Of a DNA stretch of 64,000 bases, positions 12,621 through 25,811 are shown in pieces. A program made the position numbers and the translations under genes. The stretch spans positions 51,064,374 to 51,128,373 of the forward strand of contig NC_080082.1 in assembly GCF_949987535.1 (NCBI RefSeq). The letters are read 5' to 3'. Numbering within the stretch: the stretch's first letter is position 1; each line of letters starts with the position of its first letter. The stretch comes from Balaenoptera acutorostrata (taxonomy: Eukaryota > Chordata > Mammalia > Artiodactyla > Balaenopteridae). Below the pieces are notes generated by a model, which worked only from the letters and a program-made list of their open reading frames with translations, was not told the DNA's origin and searched no databases.

Positions 12621-14456
12621 ATATCATGAAGGTACATAAAGGAAAAAGGAGTCTATATGTAATTTAGAACGATTTTGGATAATGCTCAGTGAGGGCTGGA
12701 GAAAAGGAGTCATGTAAAACACAGTTCATAAAGGAATAAGAAAAAATAAACAGGAACTGAGGAGAAATCACAATTCTTTAGAGAAAAGAAGACATTTCCA
12801 GGAAGGGTGATCCACAGGATCAAATATAGAAGAGGAATTCCTGTTTCAATATGGTGGAATTAAACATCTCTGTGTCCTCTCCTCTCTGCAAACGTGAAGA
12901 AGAAACAGAAAAGAAAATATATCTTCAATAAAACTAAAAGACAGTAAACTCCAATTCCAGAGTATAAGGAAGACCAGAGGGTAGACTGAACCAGGTAGGG
13001 AAGAAACCGAGACACTGGCTGTTCTTTCTTATCTTAGACAGAAAGCATGGTGAACAGAGTTCTCCAAAACAGAAAGCACACCCTGTGGACAGAATGAATG
13101 AGTCATTTTTTACAACAATGGAATCCAGATGTGTTAAGACTGCATGGTGGCAGGAACATAATGGTCCTCTTCTGGCCCTGTCAAATGGTAGGGAAGGCAG
13201 AGCTAAACAAGGAGATGCAAATAGCCGTTATTCTTGTATAAGCAGGATGTTGGCATAGGAGGGTAGAAGAGATACTGAGTGCTAGAGGAAGCATGCAATT
13301 AATAATCTCTGATTCAGAAGAAGTAAAGGGCAAACCAACTCTTAACACCAAACCTTGTATGACACAGGAAGCCAATACGAGCAACAGAGGCTTCCTTCTA
13401 GCTCAAGAGTATTTTTCTAGACAATCTCCAGCACTCTCCTTCTGTAAATAGTGGGTCCAGCAGGAAATAACCTTATTCAAAGATGAGGAATGACAGTTAT
13501 AAAAGGAACCAGTATTCAGATCTATACCACACTACAAGAATCAAAAAACATGAATATACAAGCTTACAGGAAAAACTGATATTGACTGATCAATAAGCCT
13601 CATAAAGCTCTAAAGCTTTCAAGAAAAACAAACCTATGGGCATCCAGGCAAATAAATCAACTCACCTATGAGGGAAAACAATCAGACTTCAGATTTCTCC
13701 AAGCAACAATTCAAAGCCAAGAGGCAGCAGAGGACTATCTAAAGTCTTCAGGGAACTGTCTACAAAACCTCTAGGAAAGACAGTATGGCTCAAGAATTTT
13801 ATACACAGCCAACTCTCAACTAAATATAAAGGTTTTAAAAAAAAGATATTTGCTTGTTTGCAAAACCTCAGGGACTCCAGTTCCCACTAAATTATAAGCT
13901 CCATGAGCCCATGCCCAGAATAGTATTTTATGTATATTGTTATGACTATAAATGTGGTTTCCTTTTCCTTATATCTTCTACTCGGTTGTTGAAGTATACA
14001 TGAAAACTATTGATTTTTATTTGTTAATTTGATACCCTACCATATCACTGGATTCTCTTACTATTTGTTGCAGTTGATTCTCTTGTGTTTTAAGGGATAT
14101 ATATCTTCTAATCTATAAATAAAGATGGTTTTATAGGGTCCTTTCCAATTCTTCTAGTACTGATTTTTTTCTCTTGTCTATTACTTAGGTATAAACTTAG
14201 TAAGAAATTTACAAAAGGTATAAAGGAAACCTTGGAAAGCATTCCTGAAGGACACAAAAATAGATAGATCTGAACAAAGACAGAGAACATGTTCTTGGCT
14301 AGAAAACCTCGACATTATAAAGATGTCAGTGCTCCGAAAGTTAATTTATACTTCTAACACATGCCCAACAAAAAATCCAGCAGGTTTTTCTCTGGAAAGA
14401 GACAGTTGAATCTAAAATACTTATGGTGAAATAAACAATCAAGAATAGCCAGCACA

Positions 14457-14815
14457 GGGCTTCTGTGGTGGTGCAGTGGTTAAGAATCCGCCTGCCAATG
14501 CAGGGGACACTGGTTTGAGCCCTGGTCCGGGAAGATCCCACATGCTGCAGAGCAACTAAGCCCATGTGCCACAACTACTGAGCCTGTGCTCTAGAGCCCA
14601 CAAGCCATAACTACTGAGACTCTGTGCCACGACCACTGAAGCCCATGCGCCTAGAGCCCATGCTCTGCAACAAGAGAAGCAAGCGCAATGAGAAGCCTGT
14701 GCACCACAATGAAGAGCAGCCCCTGCTCGCCGCAACTAGAGAAAGCCCACACGCAGCAACAAAGACCCAACGCAGCCAAAAATAAGTAAATAAAATTAAA
14801 AAAAAAAAAAAAAGG
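14457..14815 (+). mobile_element. CHR-type SINE
   Basis: Full length; ATAGCCAGCACA at 14445-14456 and 14816-14827. Confidence 0.94.
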
Positions 14816-15481
14816 ATAGCCAGCACAACTCTGAAAAAAGAAGTGTACTCAACTGGGAAAAGAAAGGGACTGAGTGTCAAGGGTAAGAGACAGACTTACT
14901 TTTCAATGTTATCTTTTGGACTGTTTATATTTTTTAACTAAGTGTGCATATATTATATTTCAAAAAAATTAAAGGAATGAAAGGTGTGAATAAGCAGGAA
15001 GGAGGTAACAATTTGTAAGCCAGAAACTTTTAAACCTATGTGGGATTGTGAGAGTTGTGAAGTACAATGGAAAGTGTGAGTATTGTTACAAAACAAATCT
15101 GAGGCTTTTCAAAATAGAAAGAAAAGGAATCTAACTCTGAAACAAATATGTTTTTAAAATACTGTACATCCACAAAATATTGAATGCATAAGAAAAAACT
15201 CTATGAACACAAAGGAAAGAGAGAGCTTAAGGATCATAGAGAGGGACACTAATCTTGAAAGTAATGCTGTAAATGAACTAGGGAAGTTTTGGTACCTAAA
15301 ATTTGAAAAAAGGAAGATAGCTCCAATACAGTATTTGGAAGTGTCACCATAATCCAAGGCATTCATACCTCTTGTCACTCTAGAAGACTTAAGCGAATCT
15401 TGGAAAATGTGAAATGCTATCAACCCCCTGAACAACTGTCATGTGTCTTTCTCATTCAGACCTGCACTTTCACTTATTCAC

Positions 15482-15577
15482 CTGGACAGGGCCTCCCAAG
15501 CATTTCTTCTTCTACCACCCATGGTTCTTCTTCCTGCTCCAACCTGAAGATCACATCTGGTTTGGTGACTTGGCAGC
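15482..15577 (-). CDS. ZNF568: ZNF568 KRAB-B box exon
   Basis: This 96-bp exon has an AG acceptor (TCATAG) above 15577 and a GTGAAT donor below 15482. Its frame joins both neighbouring exons: the single G ending the KRAB-A exon completes a Gly codon, and the terminal G is completed by AA of the finger exon. It reads CQVTKPDVIF, an EQEEEPW core, then EEEMLGRPCP, a typical B box, which strengthens TRIM28 (KAP1) recruitment by the A box. 96 bp is the standard length for this exon class. No stop or frameshift is seen. The match to ZNF568 is strong because the same CQVTKPDVIF motif is recalled there. Confidence 0.92.
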
Positions 15578-15804
15578 CTATGATGAGAGACAACAAAGGA
15601 CTTGGGTATTAATGTTGGAGACAACCATCCAGATCTTGGGTTGAGTCCTGGGGACTTGAGGGCCTATAAAAGATGAGGATGGAGGAACTTCCACAGTGAG
15701 ACAAAGTAATTAGCCTTTACCCTAAAGACAAGCACATACAATCAAATGAAGAAAGGGAAGGCTAGTTAAAGACATCTGGCAAGTTGAAGTCTTCACACAT
15801 TTCA

Positions 15805-15996
<192 letters not shown>

Positions 15997-17437
15997 TCAT
16001 CAAAACTAAACACTGTGGTCAAAACATGTAAGAACCCAATTAGCTAGCATCCAGGGATCAGATACCATATATCAGGTTTACATATTTATTTAATTTTGTA
16101 TTTATACTATAGGGGAAAATATACCATAATAGAAATATCCTGTAGAAGTATATTAATTATTGCATCAGCAAACTGATGAATTCATTATCTATTATTCAGG
16201 AAGCTGGAAATAGTGGTCACTGATTTATACTAGGCTGTGACAGAGATGACATAGATATGATACATAGGTAACTGGCTCAGAACCTGTCCAAGCAATTGTG
16301 TGATCTAGTAAGAAAGAGGACATGGAAATAGTGGGGAAGGAAGAGAAATAAGGCTGGAGGAAGGAGGAGAGGTATGAAAATTTGAACATGCAAAATTTGA
16401 TATTTCTATAGGACTTCCAGATGGAAATGTCCACTATGCAGTTGGAGGTATGAAGAAAGGAGATGAGAATTTGTTAGCCATCAACCGAAAATTGGGAGCT
16501 GAATCCATGGCAGAAGGATATGAGTGGTTGTAAAGAACATATATAGTAGATTGGTTCAAGATGGCAGAGTAGAAGGACGTGTGCTCACTCCCTCTTGCGA
16601 GAGCACCAGAATCACAACTAACTGCTGAACAATCATCGACAGGAAGACACTGGAACACACCAAAAAAGATGCCCCACATCCAAAGACAAAGGAGAAGCTG
16701 CAATGAGACGGTAGGAGGGGCACAACCACAATAAAATCAAATCCTATAACTGCTGGGTGGGTGACTCACAAACTGGAGAACAATTATACCACCCACTGGA
16801 GTGAGGGTTCTGAGTCCCATGTCATGCTTCCCAACCTGTGGGTCTGGCAACGGGAGGGGGAATTCCCAGAGAAGCAGACTTTGAAGGCTGGCAGGATTTG
16901 ATTGCAGGACATAGACAGGACTGGGGGAAACAGAGACTCCACTCCTAGAGAGCACACACAAACCAGTGTGCACATCAGGACCCAGGGGGAAGGATCAGTG
17001 ACCCCATAGGAGAACCAGACCTACCTGCTAGTGTTGGAGGGTATCGTGCAGAGGCAGGGGGTGGCTGTGGCTCACCGTAGGGACAAGGACACTGGCAGCA
17101 GAAGATCTGGGAAGTACTCCTTGGCAGGAGCCCTCCTGGAGTCTGCCATTAGCCCCACCAAAGAACATGTAGCCTCCAGTGCTGGGTCACCTCAGGCCAA
17201 ACAACCAACAGGGAGGGAACTCAGCCCTACCTATCAGCAGACAAGTGGATTAAAGTTTTACTGAGCTCTGCCCACCAGAGCAACACCAGCTCTACCCACT
17301 ACCAGTCTCTCCTATCAGGAAGCTTACACAAACCTCTTATACAGACTCATCCACCAGAGAGCAGACAGCAGAAGCAAAAAGAACTACAATCCTGCAGCCT
17401 GTGGAACGAAAACCACATTCACAGAAAGACAGACAAA

Positions 17438-18868
17438 ATGAAAAGGCACAGGACTACGTACCAGACGAAGGAACAAGATAAAACACCAGAAAAACAACTA
17501 AATGAAGTGGAGATAGGCAATCTTCCATAAAAAGAATTCAGAATAATGATAATGAAGATGATCCAAGACCTCAGAAAAAGAATGGAGGCAAAGATGGAGA
17601 AGATGCAAGAAATGTTTAACAAAGACCTAGAAGAATCAAAGAACAAATAAACAGAGATGAACGATACAATAACTGAAAAGAAAATACACTAGAAGGAATC
17701 AATAGCAGAATAACTGAGGCAGAAGAACGGATAAATGAACTGGAAGACAGAATGGTGGAATTCACTGCTGCAGAACAGAATAAAGAAAAAAGAATGAAAT
17801 GGATTATTACTCAGCCATATAAAGGAACAAAATTGAGTTATCTGTAGTGAGGTAGATGGACCTAGAATCTGTCATACAGAGTGAAGTTAAGTCAGCAAGA
17901 GAAAAACAAATACTGTATGCTAAGGCATACATATGGAATTTTAAAAAGTGGTACTGATGAACATAGTGGCAGGTCAGGAATAAAGACGCAGATGTAGAGA
18001 ATGGACTTGAGGGCACGGCGGGGAGGGAAAGCTGGGATGAAGTGAGAGAGTAGCACTGACATATATACACTACCAAATGTAAAATGGATGGCTAGTGGGA
18101 AGCAGCTGCATAGCACAAGGAGATCAGCTTGGTGCTTTGTGACGACCTAGAGGGATGAGATAGGGAGGGTGGAAGGGAGGCTCAAGAGGGAGGGGATATG
18201 GGGATATATGTATACATATAGCTGATTCACTTTGTTATACAGCAGAAACTAACACAACATTGTAAAGCATTTATACTCCAATAAAGATGTGGGAAAAAAA
18301 AGAAAAAAGAAAAAAAGGAATGAAAAGAAATGAAGACAGTCTGAGAGACCTTTGGGACAACATTAAACGCACCAACATTCGCATTATAGGGGTCCCAGAA
18401 GGAGAAGAGAGAGAGAAAGGACCCAAGAAAATATTTGAAGAGATTATAGTCGAAAACTTCCCCAACACGGGAAAGGAAATAGCCACCCAAGTCCAGGAAG
18501 CGCAGAGAGCCCCATACAGGATAAACCCGAGGAGAAACACGCCGAGACACATAGTAATCAAATTGGCAAAAATTAAAGACAAAGAAAAATTATTGAAAAC
18601 AGCAAGGGAAAAATGACAAATAACATACAAGGGAACTCCCATAAGGTTAACAACTGATTTCTCAGCAGAAACTCTACAAGCCAGAAGGGAGTGGCAAGAT
18701 ATATTTAAAGTGATGAAAGGGAATAACCTACAGCCAAGATTACTCTACCCGGCAAGGATCTCATTCAGATTCGATGGAGAAATCAAAAGCTTTACAGACA
18801 AGCAAAAGCTAAGAGAATTCAGCACCACCAAACCAGCTCTACAACAAATGCTAAAGGAACTTCTCTAA
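17438..18868 (+). pseudogene. L1-A ORF1 remnant, split by another L1
   Basis: It begins MKRHRTTYQTKEQDKTPEKQ-like with a coiled-coil-rich N part (MQEMFNKDLEE), is interrupted from about 17798 by an L1 3' end, and resumes near 18310 with the RRM/C-terminal region (NIRIIGVPEGE at 18376). A stop at 18614 and earlier stops break the frame. In an intact L1 this protein is the RNA-binding chaperone of the RNP. Confidence 0.85.
17798..18309 (+). mobile_element. 5'-truncated L1 nested in L1-A ORF1
   Basis: The last 500 bp of an L1 (end of ORF2 from the MDYYSAI region, 3' UTR, A-rich tail ending CCAATAAAGATGTGGG) sits inside ORF1. The host sequence AAAAAAGAATGAAA before it recurs in similar form after its tail near 18305-18325, consistent with a target duplication. 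Truncation is typical of L1 integration. Confidence 0.85.
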
Positions 18869-18926
18869 GTGGGAATCACAAGAGAAGAAAAGGACCTACA
18901 AAAACAAACTCATAACAATTAAGAAA

Positions 18927-21900
18927 ATGGTAATAGGAACATACATATCGATAATTACCTTAAACGTGAATGGATTAAATGCTCCAACGAAAAGACACAG
19001 GCTCGTTGAATGGATACAAAAACAAGACCCATATATATGCTGTCTACAAGAGACCCACTTCATACCTAAGGACACATACAGACTGAAAGTGAGGGGATGG
19101 AAAAGGATATTCCATGCAAATAGGAATCAAAAGAAAGTTGGAGTAGCAATACTCATATCAGATAAAATAGACCTTAAAATAAAGAATGTTACAAGAAACA
19201 AGGAAGGACATTACATAATGATCAAGGGAGCAATCCAAGAAGAAGATATAACAATTATAAATATATATGCACCCAACATAGGAGCACCTAAATACATAAG
19301 GCAAATGCTAACAGCCATAAAAGAGGAAATCAACAGTGACACAATAATAGTGGGAGACTTTAACACCTCACTTACACCAATGGACAGATCATCCAGACAG
19401 AACATTAATAAGGAAACAGAAGCTTTAAATGACACAATAGACCAGATAGATTTAATTGATATTTATAGGACATTCCATCCGAAAGCAGCAGATTACACTT
19501 TCTTCTCAAGTGCATATGGAACATTCTCCAGGATACATCACACCTTAGGTCACAAATCAAGCCTCGGTAAATTTAAGAAAATTGAAATCATATCAAGCAT
19601 CTTTTCTGACCACAACGCTATGAGATCAGAAAATAATTACAAGAAAAAAAGGAAAAAACACAAACACATGAAAGCTAAACAATGCGTTACTAAATAACTA
19701 AGAGATCACTGAAGAAATCAAAGAGGAAATCAAAAAATACCTAGAGACAAAATGACAATGACTACACGATGATCCAAAACCTATAGAATGCAGTGAAAGT
19801 AGTTCTAAGAGGGAAGTTTATAGCAATAGAATCCTACCTCAAGAAACAAAAAAAATCTCAAATAAACAATCTAACCTTACACCTAAAGGAACCAGAGAAA
19901 GAAGAACAAACAAAACCCAAAGTTAGTCGAAGGAAAGAAATCATAAAGATCAGAGCAGAAATAAATGAAATAGAAACAAAACAATAGCAAAGCTCAATAA
20001 AACGAAAAGCTGGTTCTTTGAGAAGATAAACAAAATTGATAACTTTTAGCCAGACTCATCAAGAAAAAGAAAGAGCAGACTCAAATCAATAAAGTTAGAA
20101 ATGAAAAAGGAGAAGTTACAATGGACACCAAAGAAATACAAAGCATCATAAGAGACTACGACAAGCAACTCTGTGCCAATAAAATGGACAACATGAGCAA
20201 TGGACAAATTCTTAGAAAGGTGTAACCTTCCAGGACTGAACCAGGAAGAAATAGAAAATATGAACAGACAGTGGAGAAAAGACAGCCTCTTCAATAAGTG
20301 GTGCTGGGAAAATTGGACAGGAACATGTAAAAGTATGAAATTAGAACACTCCCTGACACCATGTTCAAAAATAAACTCAAAATGGATTAAAGACCTAAGT
20401 GTAAGGGCAGACACTATCAAACTCTTAGAGGAAAACATAGGCAGAACACTCTATGACATACATCACAGCAAGATTCTTTTTGACCCAGCTCCCAGAGAAA
20501 TGGAAATAAGAACACAAATAAACAAATGGGACCTAATGAAACTTAAAAGTTTTTGCACAGCAAAGGAAACCATAAACAAGACCAAAAGACAACCCTCAGA
20601 ATGGGAGAAAATATTTGCAAATGAAGCAACTGACAAAGGATTAATCTCCAAGATTTACAAGCAGCTCATGCAGCTCAATAACAAAAAAACGAACAACCCA
20701 ATCCAAAAATGGGCAGAAGATCTAAATAGACATTTCTCCAAAGAAGATATACAGATGGCCTACAGACACATGAAAGAATGCTCAACATCATTAATCATTA
20801 GAGAAATGCAAATCAAAACTACAATGAGATATCATCTCACACCGGTCAGAATGGCCATCATCAAAAAATCTAGAAACAATAAATGCTGGAGAGGGTGTGG
20901 AGGAAAGGGAACACTCTTGCACTGTTGGTGGGAATGTAAATTGATACAGCCACTATGGAGAACAGTATGGAGGTTCCTTAAAAAACTACAAATAGAACTA
21001 CCATACGACCCAGCAATCCCACTACTGGGCATATACCCTGAGAAAACCATAGGTCAAAAAGAGTCATGTACCAAAATGTTCATTGCAGCTCTATTTACAA
21101 TAGCCAGGACATGGAAGCAACCTAAATGTCCATCGACAGATGAATGGATGAAGAAGATGTGGCACATATATACAATGGAATATTACTCAGCCATAAAAAG
21201 AAATGAAATGGAGGTATTTGTAATGAGGTGGATGGAGTTAGAGTCTGTCATACAGAGTGAAGTAAGTCAGAAAGAGAAAAACAAATACAGTATGCTAACA
21301 CATATATACGGAATCTAAGGGAAAAAAAAAAAAAAGGCCATGAAGAACCTAGTGGCAAGACGGGAATAAAGACACAGACCTACTAGAGAATGGACTTGAG
21401 GATATGGGGAGGGGGTGGGGTGAGATGTGACAGGGTAAGAGAGTGTCATGGACATATATACACTACCAAATGTAAAATAGATAACTAGTGGGAAGCAGCC
21501 GCACAGCACAGGGAGATCAGCTCGGTGCTTTGTGACCACCTAGAGGGGTGGGATGGGGAGGGTGGGAGGGAGGGAGATGCAAGAGGGAAGAGAAATGGGA
21601 ATATATTGTATATGTATAACTGATTCACTTTGTTATAAAGCAGAAGCTAACACACTATTGTAAGGCAATTATACTTTAATAAAGATGTTAAAAAAAAAAA
21701 AAGAAAATATGAACAGACTGATCACAAGGAAGGAAATTGAAACTGTGATTAAACATCTCCCAACAAACAAAAGTGCAGGATCAGATGGCTTCACAGGTGA
21801 ATTCTATCAAACATTCAGAGAAGAGCTAACACCCATCCTTCTCAAACTCTTCCAAAAAATTGCAGAGGAAGGAACACTCCCAAACTCATTCTACAAGACC

Positions 21901-24148
21901 ACCATCACTCTGATACCAAAACCAGACAAAGATACTACAAAAAAAGAAAATTACAGACCAATATAACTGAAGAAAATAAATGCAAAAATCCTCAACAAAA
22001 TGCTAGCAAACAGAATCCAACAGCACATTAAAAGGATAATACACCATGATCAAGTGGGTTTTATCCCAGGGATGCAAGGATTCTTCAATATACGCAAATC
22101 AATGTGATACACCATATTAACAAATTGAAGAATAAAAACCATATGATCATCTCAATAGATGCAGAAAAAGCTTTTGACAAAATTCAACACCCATTTATGA
22201 TAAAAACTGTCCAGAAAGTGGGCATAGAGGGAACCTACCTCAACATAATAAAGGCCATAGACGACAAACCCACAGCAAAAATCATTCTCAATGGTAAAAA
22301 ACTAAAAGCATTTCCTCTAAGATCAGGAACAAGACAAGGATGTCCACTCTTGCCACTATAATTCAATACAGTTTTGGAAGTCCTAGCCATGGCAATCAGA
22401 GAAGAAAAAGAAATAAAAGGAATACAAATTGGAAAAGAAATAAAACTGTCACTGTTTACAGGTGACATGATACTATACATAGAGAATCCTAAAGATGCCA
22501 CCAGAAAACTACTAGAGCTAATCAATGAATCTGGTAAAGTTGCAGCATACAAAATTAAAGCACAGAAATGTCTTGCATTCATATACACTAACAACGAAAG
22601 ATCAGAAAGAGAAATTTAGGAAACAATCCCATTCACCATTGCTACAAAAAGAATAAAATACCTGGAATAAACCTACCTAAGGAGGTAAAAGACCTGTACT
22701 CAGAAAACCATAAGACACTGATGAAAGAAATCAAAGATGACACAAACAGATGGAGAGATATACCATGTTCTTGGATTGGAAGAATCAATATTGTGAAAAT
22801 GACTATACTACCCAAAGCAATCTACAGATTCAATACAATACCTATCAAACTACCAATGGCATTTTTTACAGAACTAGAACAAAAAATCTTAAAATCTGTA
22901 TGGAGACACAAAAGACCCTGAATAGCTAAAGCAATCTTGAGGGAAAAAAACGGAGCCAGAGGAATCAGACTCCCTGACTTCAGGCCATACTACAAAGCTA
23001 CAGTAATCAAGACAATATGGTATTGGCACAAAAACAGAAATATAGACCAATGGAACAGGATAGAAAGCCCAGAGATAAACTGATGCACCTATGGTCAACT
23101 AATTTATGACAAAGGAGGCAAGGATATACAATGGAGAAAAGACAGCCTCTTCAATAAGTGGTGCTGGGAAAACTGGACAGTTACATGTAAAAGAATGAAA
23201 TTAGAACACTCCCTAAAATCATATACAAAAATAAACTCAAAATAGATTAAAGACTTAAATGTAAGACTGGACACTATAAAACTCTTAGAGGAAAACATAG
23301 GAAGAACACGCTTTGACATAAATCACAGTAAGATCTTTTTTGACCTACCTCCTAGAGCAATGGAAATGAAAACAAAAATAAACAAATGGGACCTAATGAA
23401 ACTTCAAACCTTTTGCACAGCAAAGGAAACTACAAACAAGACGAAAAGACAACCCTCAGAATGGGAGAAAATATTTGCAAAAGAATCAATGGACAAAGGA
23501 CTAATCTCCAAAATATATAAACAGCTCATGCAGCTCAATAGTAAAAAAACAAACAACCCAATCCAAAAATGGGCAGAAGACCTAAATAGACATTTCTCCA
23601 AAGAAGACATACAGATGGCCTAGAGGCACCTGAAAAGCTGCTCAACATCACTAATTATTACAGAAATGCAAATCAAAACTACGATGAGGTATCACCTCAC
23701 ACCAGTTAGAATGGGCATCATCAGAAAATCTACAAACAACAAATGCTGGAGAGGGTGTGGAGAAAAGGGAATCCTCTTGCACTGTTGGTGGGAATGTAAA
23801 TTGATACAGCCACTACGGAGAACAGTATGGAGGTTCCTTAAAAAACTAAAAATAGAATTAACATATGAGCCAGCAATCCCATTACTGGGCATATACCCAG
23901 AGAAAACCATAATTCAAAAAGACACATGCACCCCAATGTTCATTGAAGCACTACTTACAATAGCCAGGTCATGGAAGCAACCTAAATGCCCATCAACAGA
24001 CGAATGGATAAAGAAGATGTGGTACATATATACAAAGGAATATTACTCGGCCATAAAAAGGAACAAATTGGGTTTTGTAGAGACGTGGATGGACCTAGAG
24101 ACTGTCATACAGAGTGAAGTAAGTCAGAAAAACAAATATCGTATATAA
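18927..24148 (+). pseudogene. L1-A ORF2 remnant (endonuclease and reverse transcriptase)
   Basis: 18927-19697 encodes the endonuclease domain (TLNVNGLNAPTKR, LQETHF, VGDFN, SDHNA) and stops after 256 codons. The reverse-transcriptase part follows in broken frames: an [13 protein letters not shown] segment at 21766, a stop at 21964, then [12 protein letters not shown] at 22158. The catalytic FADD motif has become FTGD (22455). A nested L1 splits it at 20270-21702. The C-terminal Cys-rich part ([16 protein letters not shown]) is at 23745. Several stops and frameshifts mean no activity. Confidence 0.9.
20270..21702 (+). mobile_element. 5'-truncated L1 nested in L1-A ORF2
   Basis: A 1.43-kb L1 3' end inserted into ORF2 with perfect 16-bp target duplications (GAAAATATGAACAGAC at 20254-20269 and 21703-21718). 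It carries the ORF2 C-terminal part, a long 3' UTR, AATAAAGATG and a poly-A tail. Perfect duplications suggest it is younger than L1-A. Confidence 0.95.
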
Positions 24149-24829
24149 ATGATTATATGTGGAATCTAGAAAAATGGTACAGATGAAGCGGTTTGCAAGG
24201 CAGGAATAGAGACACAGATGTAGAGAACAAATGTATGGACACCAAGGGGGGAAAGTGGGGGCAGGTAGTGTTGGTGGCGGTGGGATTAATTGAGAGATTG
24301 GGACTGACATATATACATGAATATGTATAAAAGAGATAACTAATAAGAACCTGCTGTATTAAAAAATAATGAAATAAAATTCAAAAAAAAAAAAAAAGAA
24401 CATACATGGTAGGTAAAGGGCCAAGGTCAGAATCAACCGTTAAGCATTAAAGAAAGGGTCTTAGGTTTTTGTTTCTTGCTTATATTTACAGTCATGAGAT
24501 GAGAATCAAAACTATGAGAGTGGTGTGACAGAAACTAAAAAACAAATGATAAATTTTTAGAAAAGAATGTTACTTGATCACAAAAACCAACTCTTCCTCT
24601 CCATTTAAAAACTTCAGTATCCAAATACGGAAAAATCTTTACCTGCAAAGGCTCTAAAAAAGAAATATATATCCCATATTTGGGAGAATATTCAAGAAAT
24701 AGTATAAATAAGATAGAAAAATGGGAAATATAAATGGAAATTACTAAAAGCTGAATCACAATTAATGTGTCTCGGAAACTATCTCTATGATCATTACTAC
24801 CATCAATATCATCATCACTGTCATCTATT

Positions 24830-25065
24830 GAGTACTTATATGCCAAGCATTGTTAGAATTTCTTTAGATATATTAACTTCCAAAATTCCCCTAATAAGGT
24901 TATGAAGTAGGTACTGTTATTATCCATTTGAAAGGTAAGGAAACCAGTGCTAAGAGTTAACTTTCCTAGGGTCATAAAGCTACTATGTGGTAGAGCTGAA
25001 ATTCCAGCCCAAGCAGTGTAGCTGCAGAGCCCATGTTTTTATCCATCATATTATACTTCTCCAAG
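24830..25065 (-). mobile_element. MIR SINE, minus strand
   Basis: GAGTACTTATATGCCAAGCA, GTTATTATCCATTTGAAAGG and AGAGCCCATGTTTTTATCC match the reverse complement of MIR. Confidence 0.85.
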
Positions 25066-25811
25066 TCAGCAGGAAGTCTCAGAATCCCACAAATATTCAC
25101 CAATTCAAGATAGACAATTGGAAACACAAGAACTCTTGCACTCAAAATTCACTTTCTTGCTGAGGTTGAAAGCATGTGAAATCACCAATGATGGGAAACC
25201 GTAGGATAAATATCATGACAAAAAAATCAAAAGCCAATGACAATGGAACATCACCCTGACTTGAAGAAGCATAATGAAGTCTGATGAAGCAGTGGGGAGG
25301 AAGATTGAAGACAAAACCAGATGTAGAAAACTGGCCTCTGGTGTAATGGTTTCACTAATCACTATGTGAACAAAAGCCAATATAAAATACTTTTGCTGTT
25401 ACTATCCAATATTGTATTAACCAAATTAGTCAAATGCACTTACAAAAACTAGCATTTAGATTTTACGTGAAGACTGAGGGAATCATTAAAATAACTTTGG
25501 AGCAAATACTTGCTATGTATGACTTTGTAAATGTAGAAACAAATTAATTTTACACTTTAGAAAAACATAAAATATGCTAGAAAAATAATAAAAATACAAT
25601 TATCCACTTGGGATTTAAAAAGAACACATAGAAGATGGCAGTGTGGGAAGACGTGGAGTTAGCATCCCCCCACAACTAGGGCGCCTGCCTGCCACTGGTG
25701 GGGGACTCTGGCGCCCAAGGAGATGGGACGGACCCCAAAGTGAACCAAAGTGAACCGGTAGGATGTAGGGGGACTGAGGGGGGAGAGGAGAAGTGAAGGC
25801 CAGACAGGATC

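Larger units (their letters stand above)
11877..15481 (-). other. ZNF568: ZNF568 last intron
   Basis: 3.6-kb intron between the KRAB-B and finger exons. 12840-13850 resembles HAL1/L1 ORF1 in the plus direction (CTCAAGAATTTTATACACAG near the end). A SINE lies at 14457. The rest, including 14830-15480, is unrecognised. No further exon is needed for phase. Confidence 0.7.
16550..24394 (+). mobile_element. Full-length L1 (L1-A) with two nested L1 insertions
   Basis: The element begins with a CAAGATGGCAGAGTAGAAGG 5' UTR, then carries ORF1 (17438-18868), ORF2 (18927 to about 24148), a 3' UTR and a poly-A tail. Eighteen-base target duplications with two differences flank it (16532-16549 and 24395-24412). 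Removing the two internal L1 insertions leaves about 5.9 kb, a normal full-length size. It lies in a ZNF568 intron, antisense to that gene. Both ORFs are dead. Confidence 0.93.
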
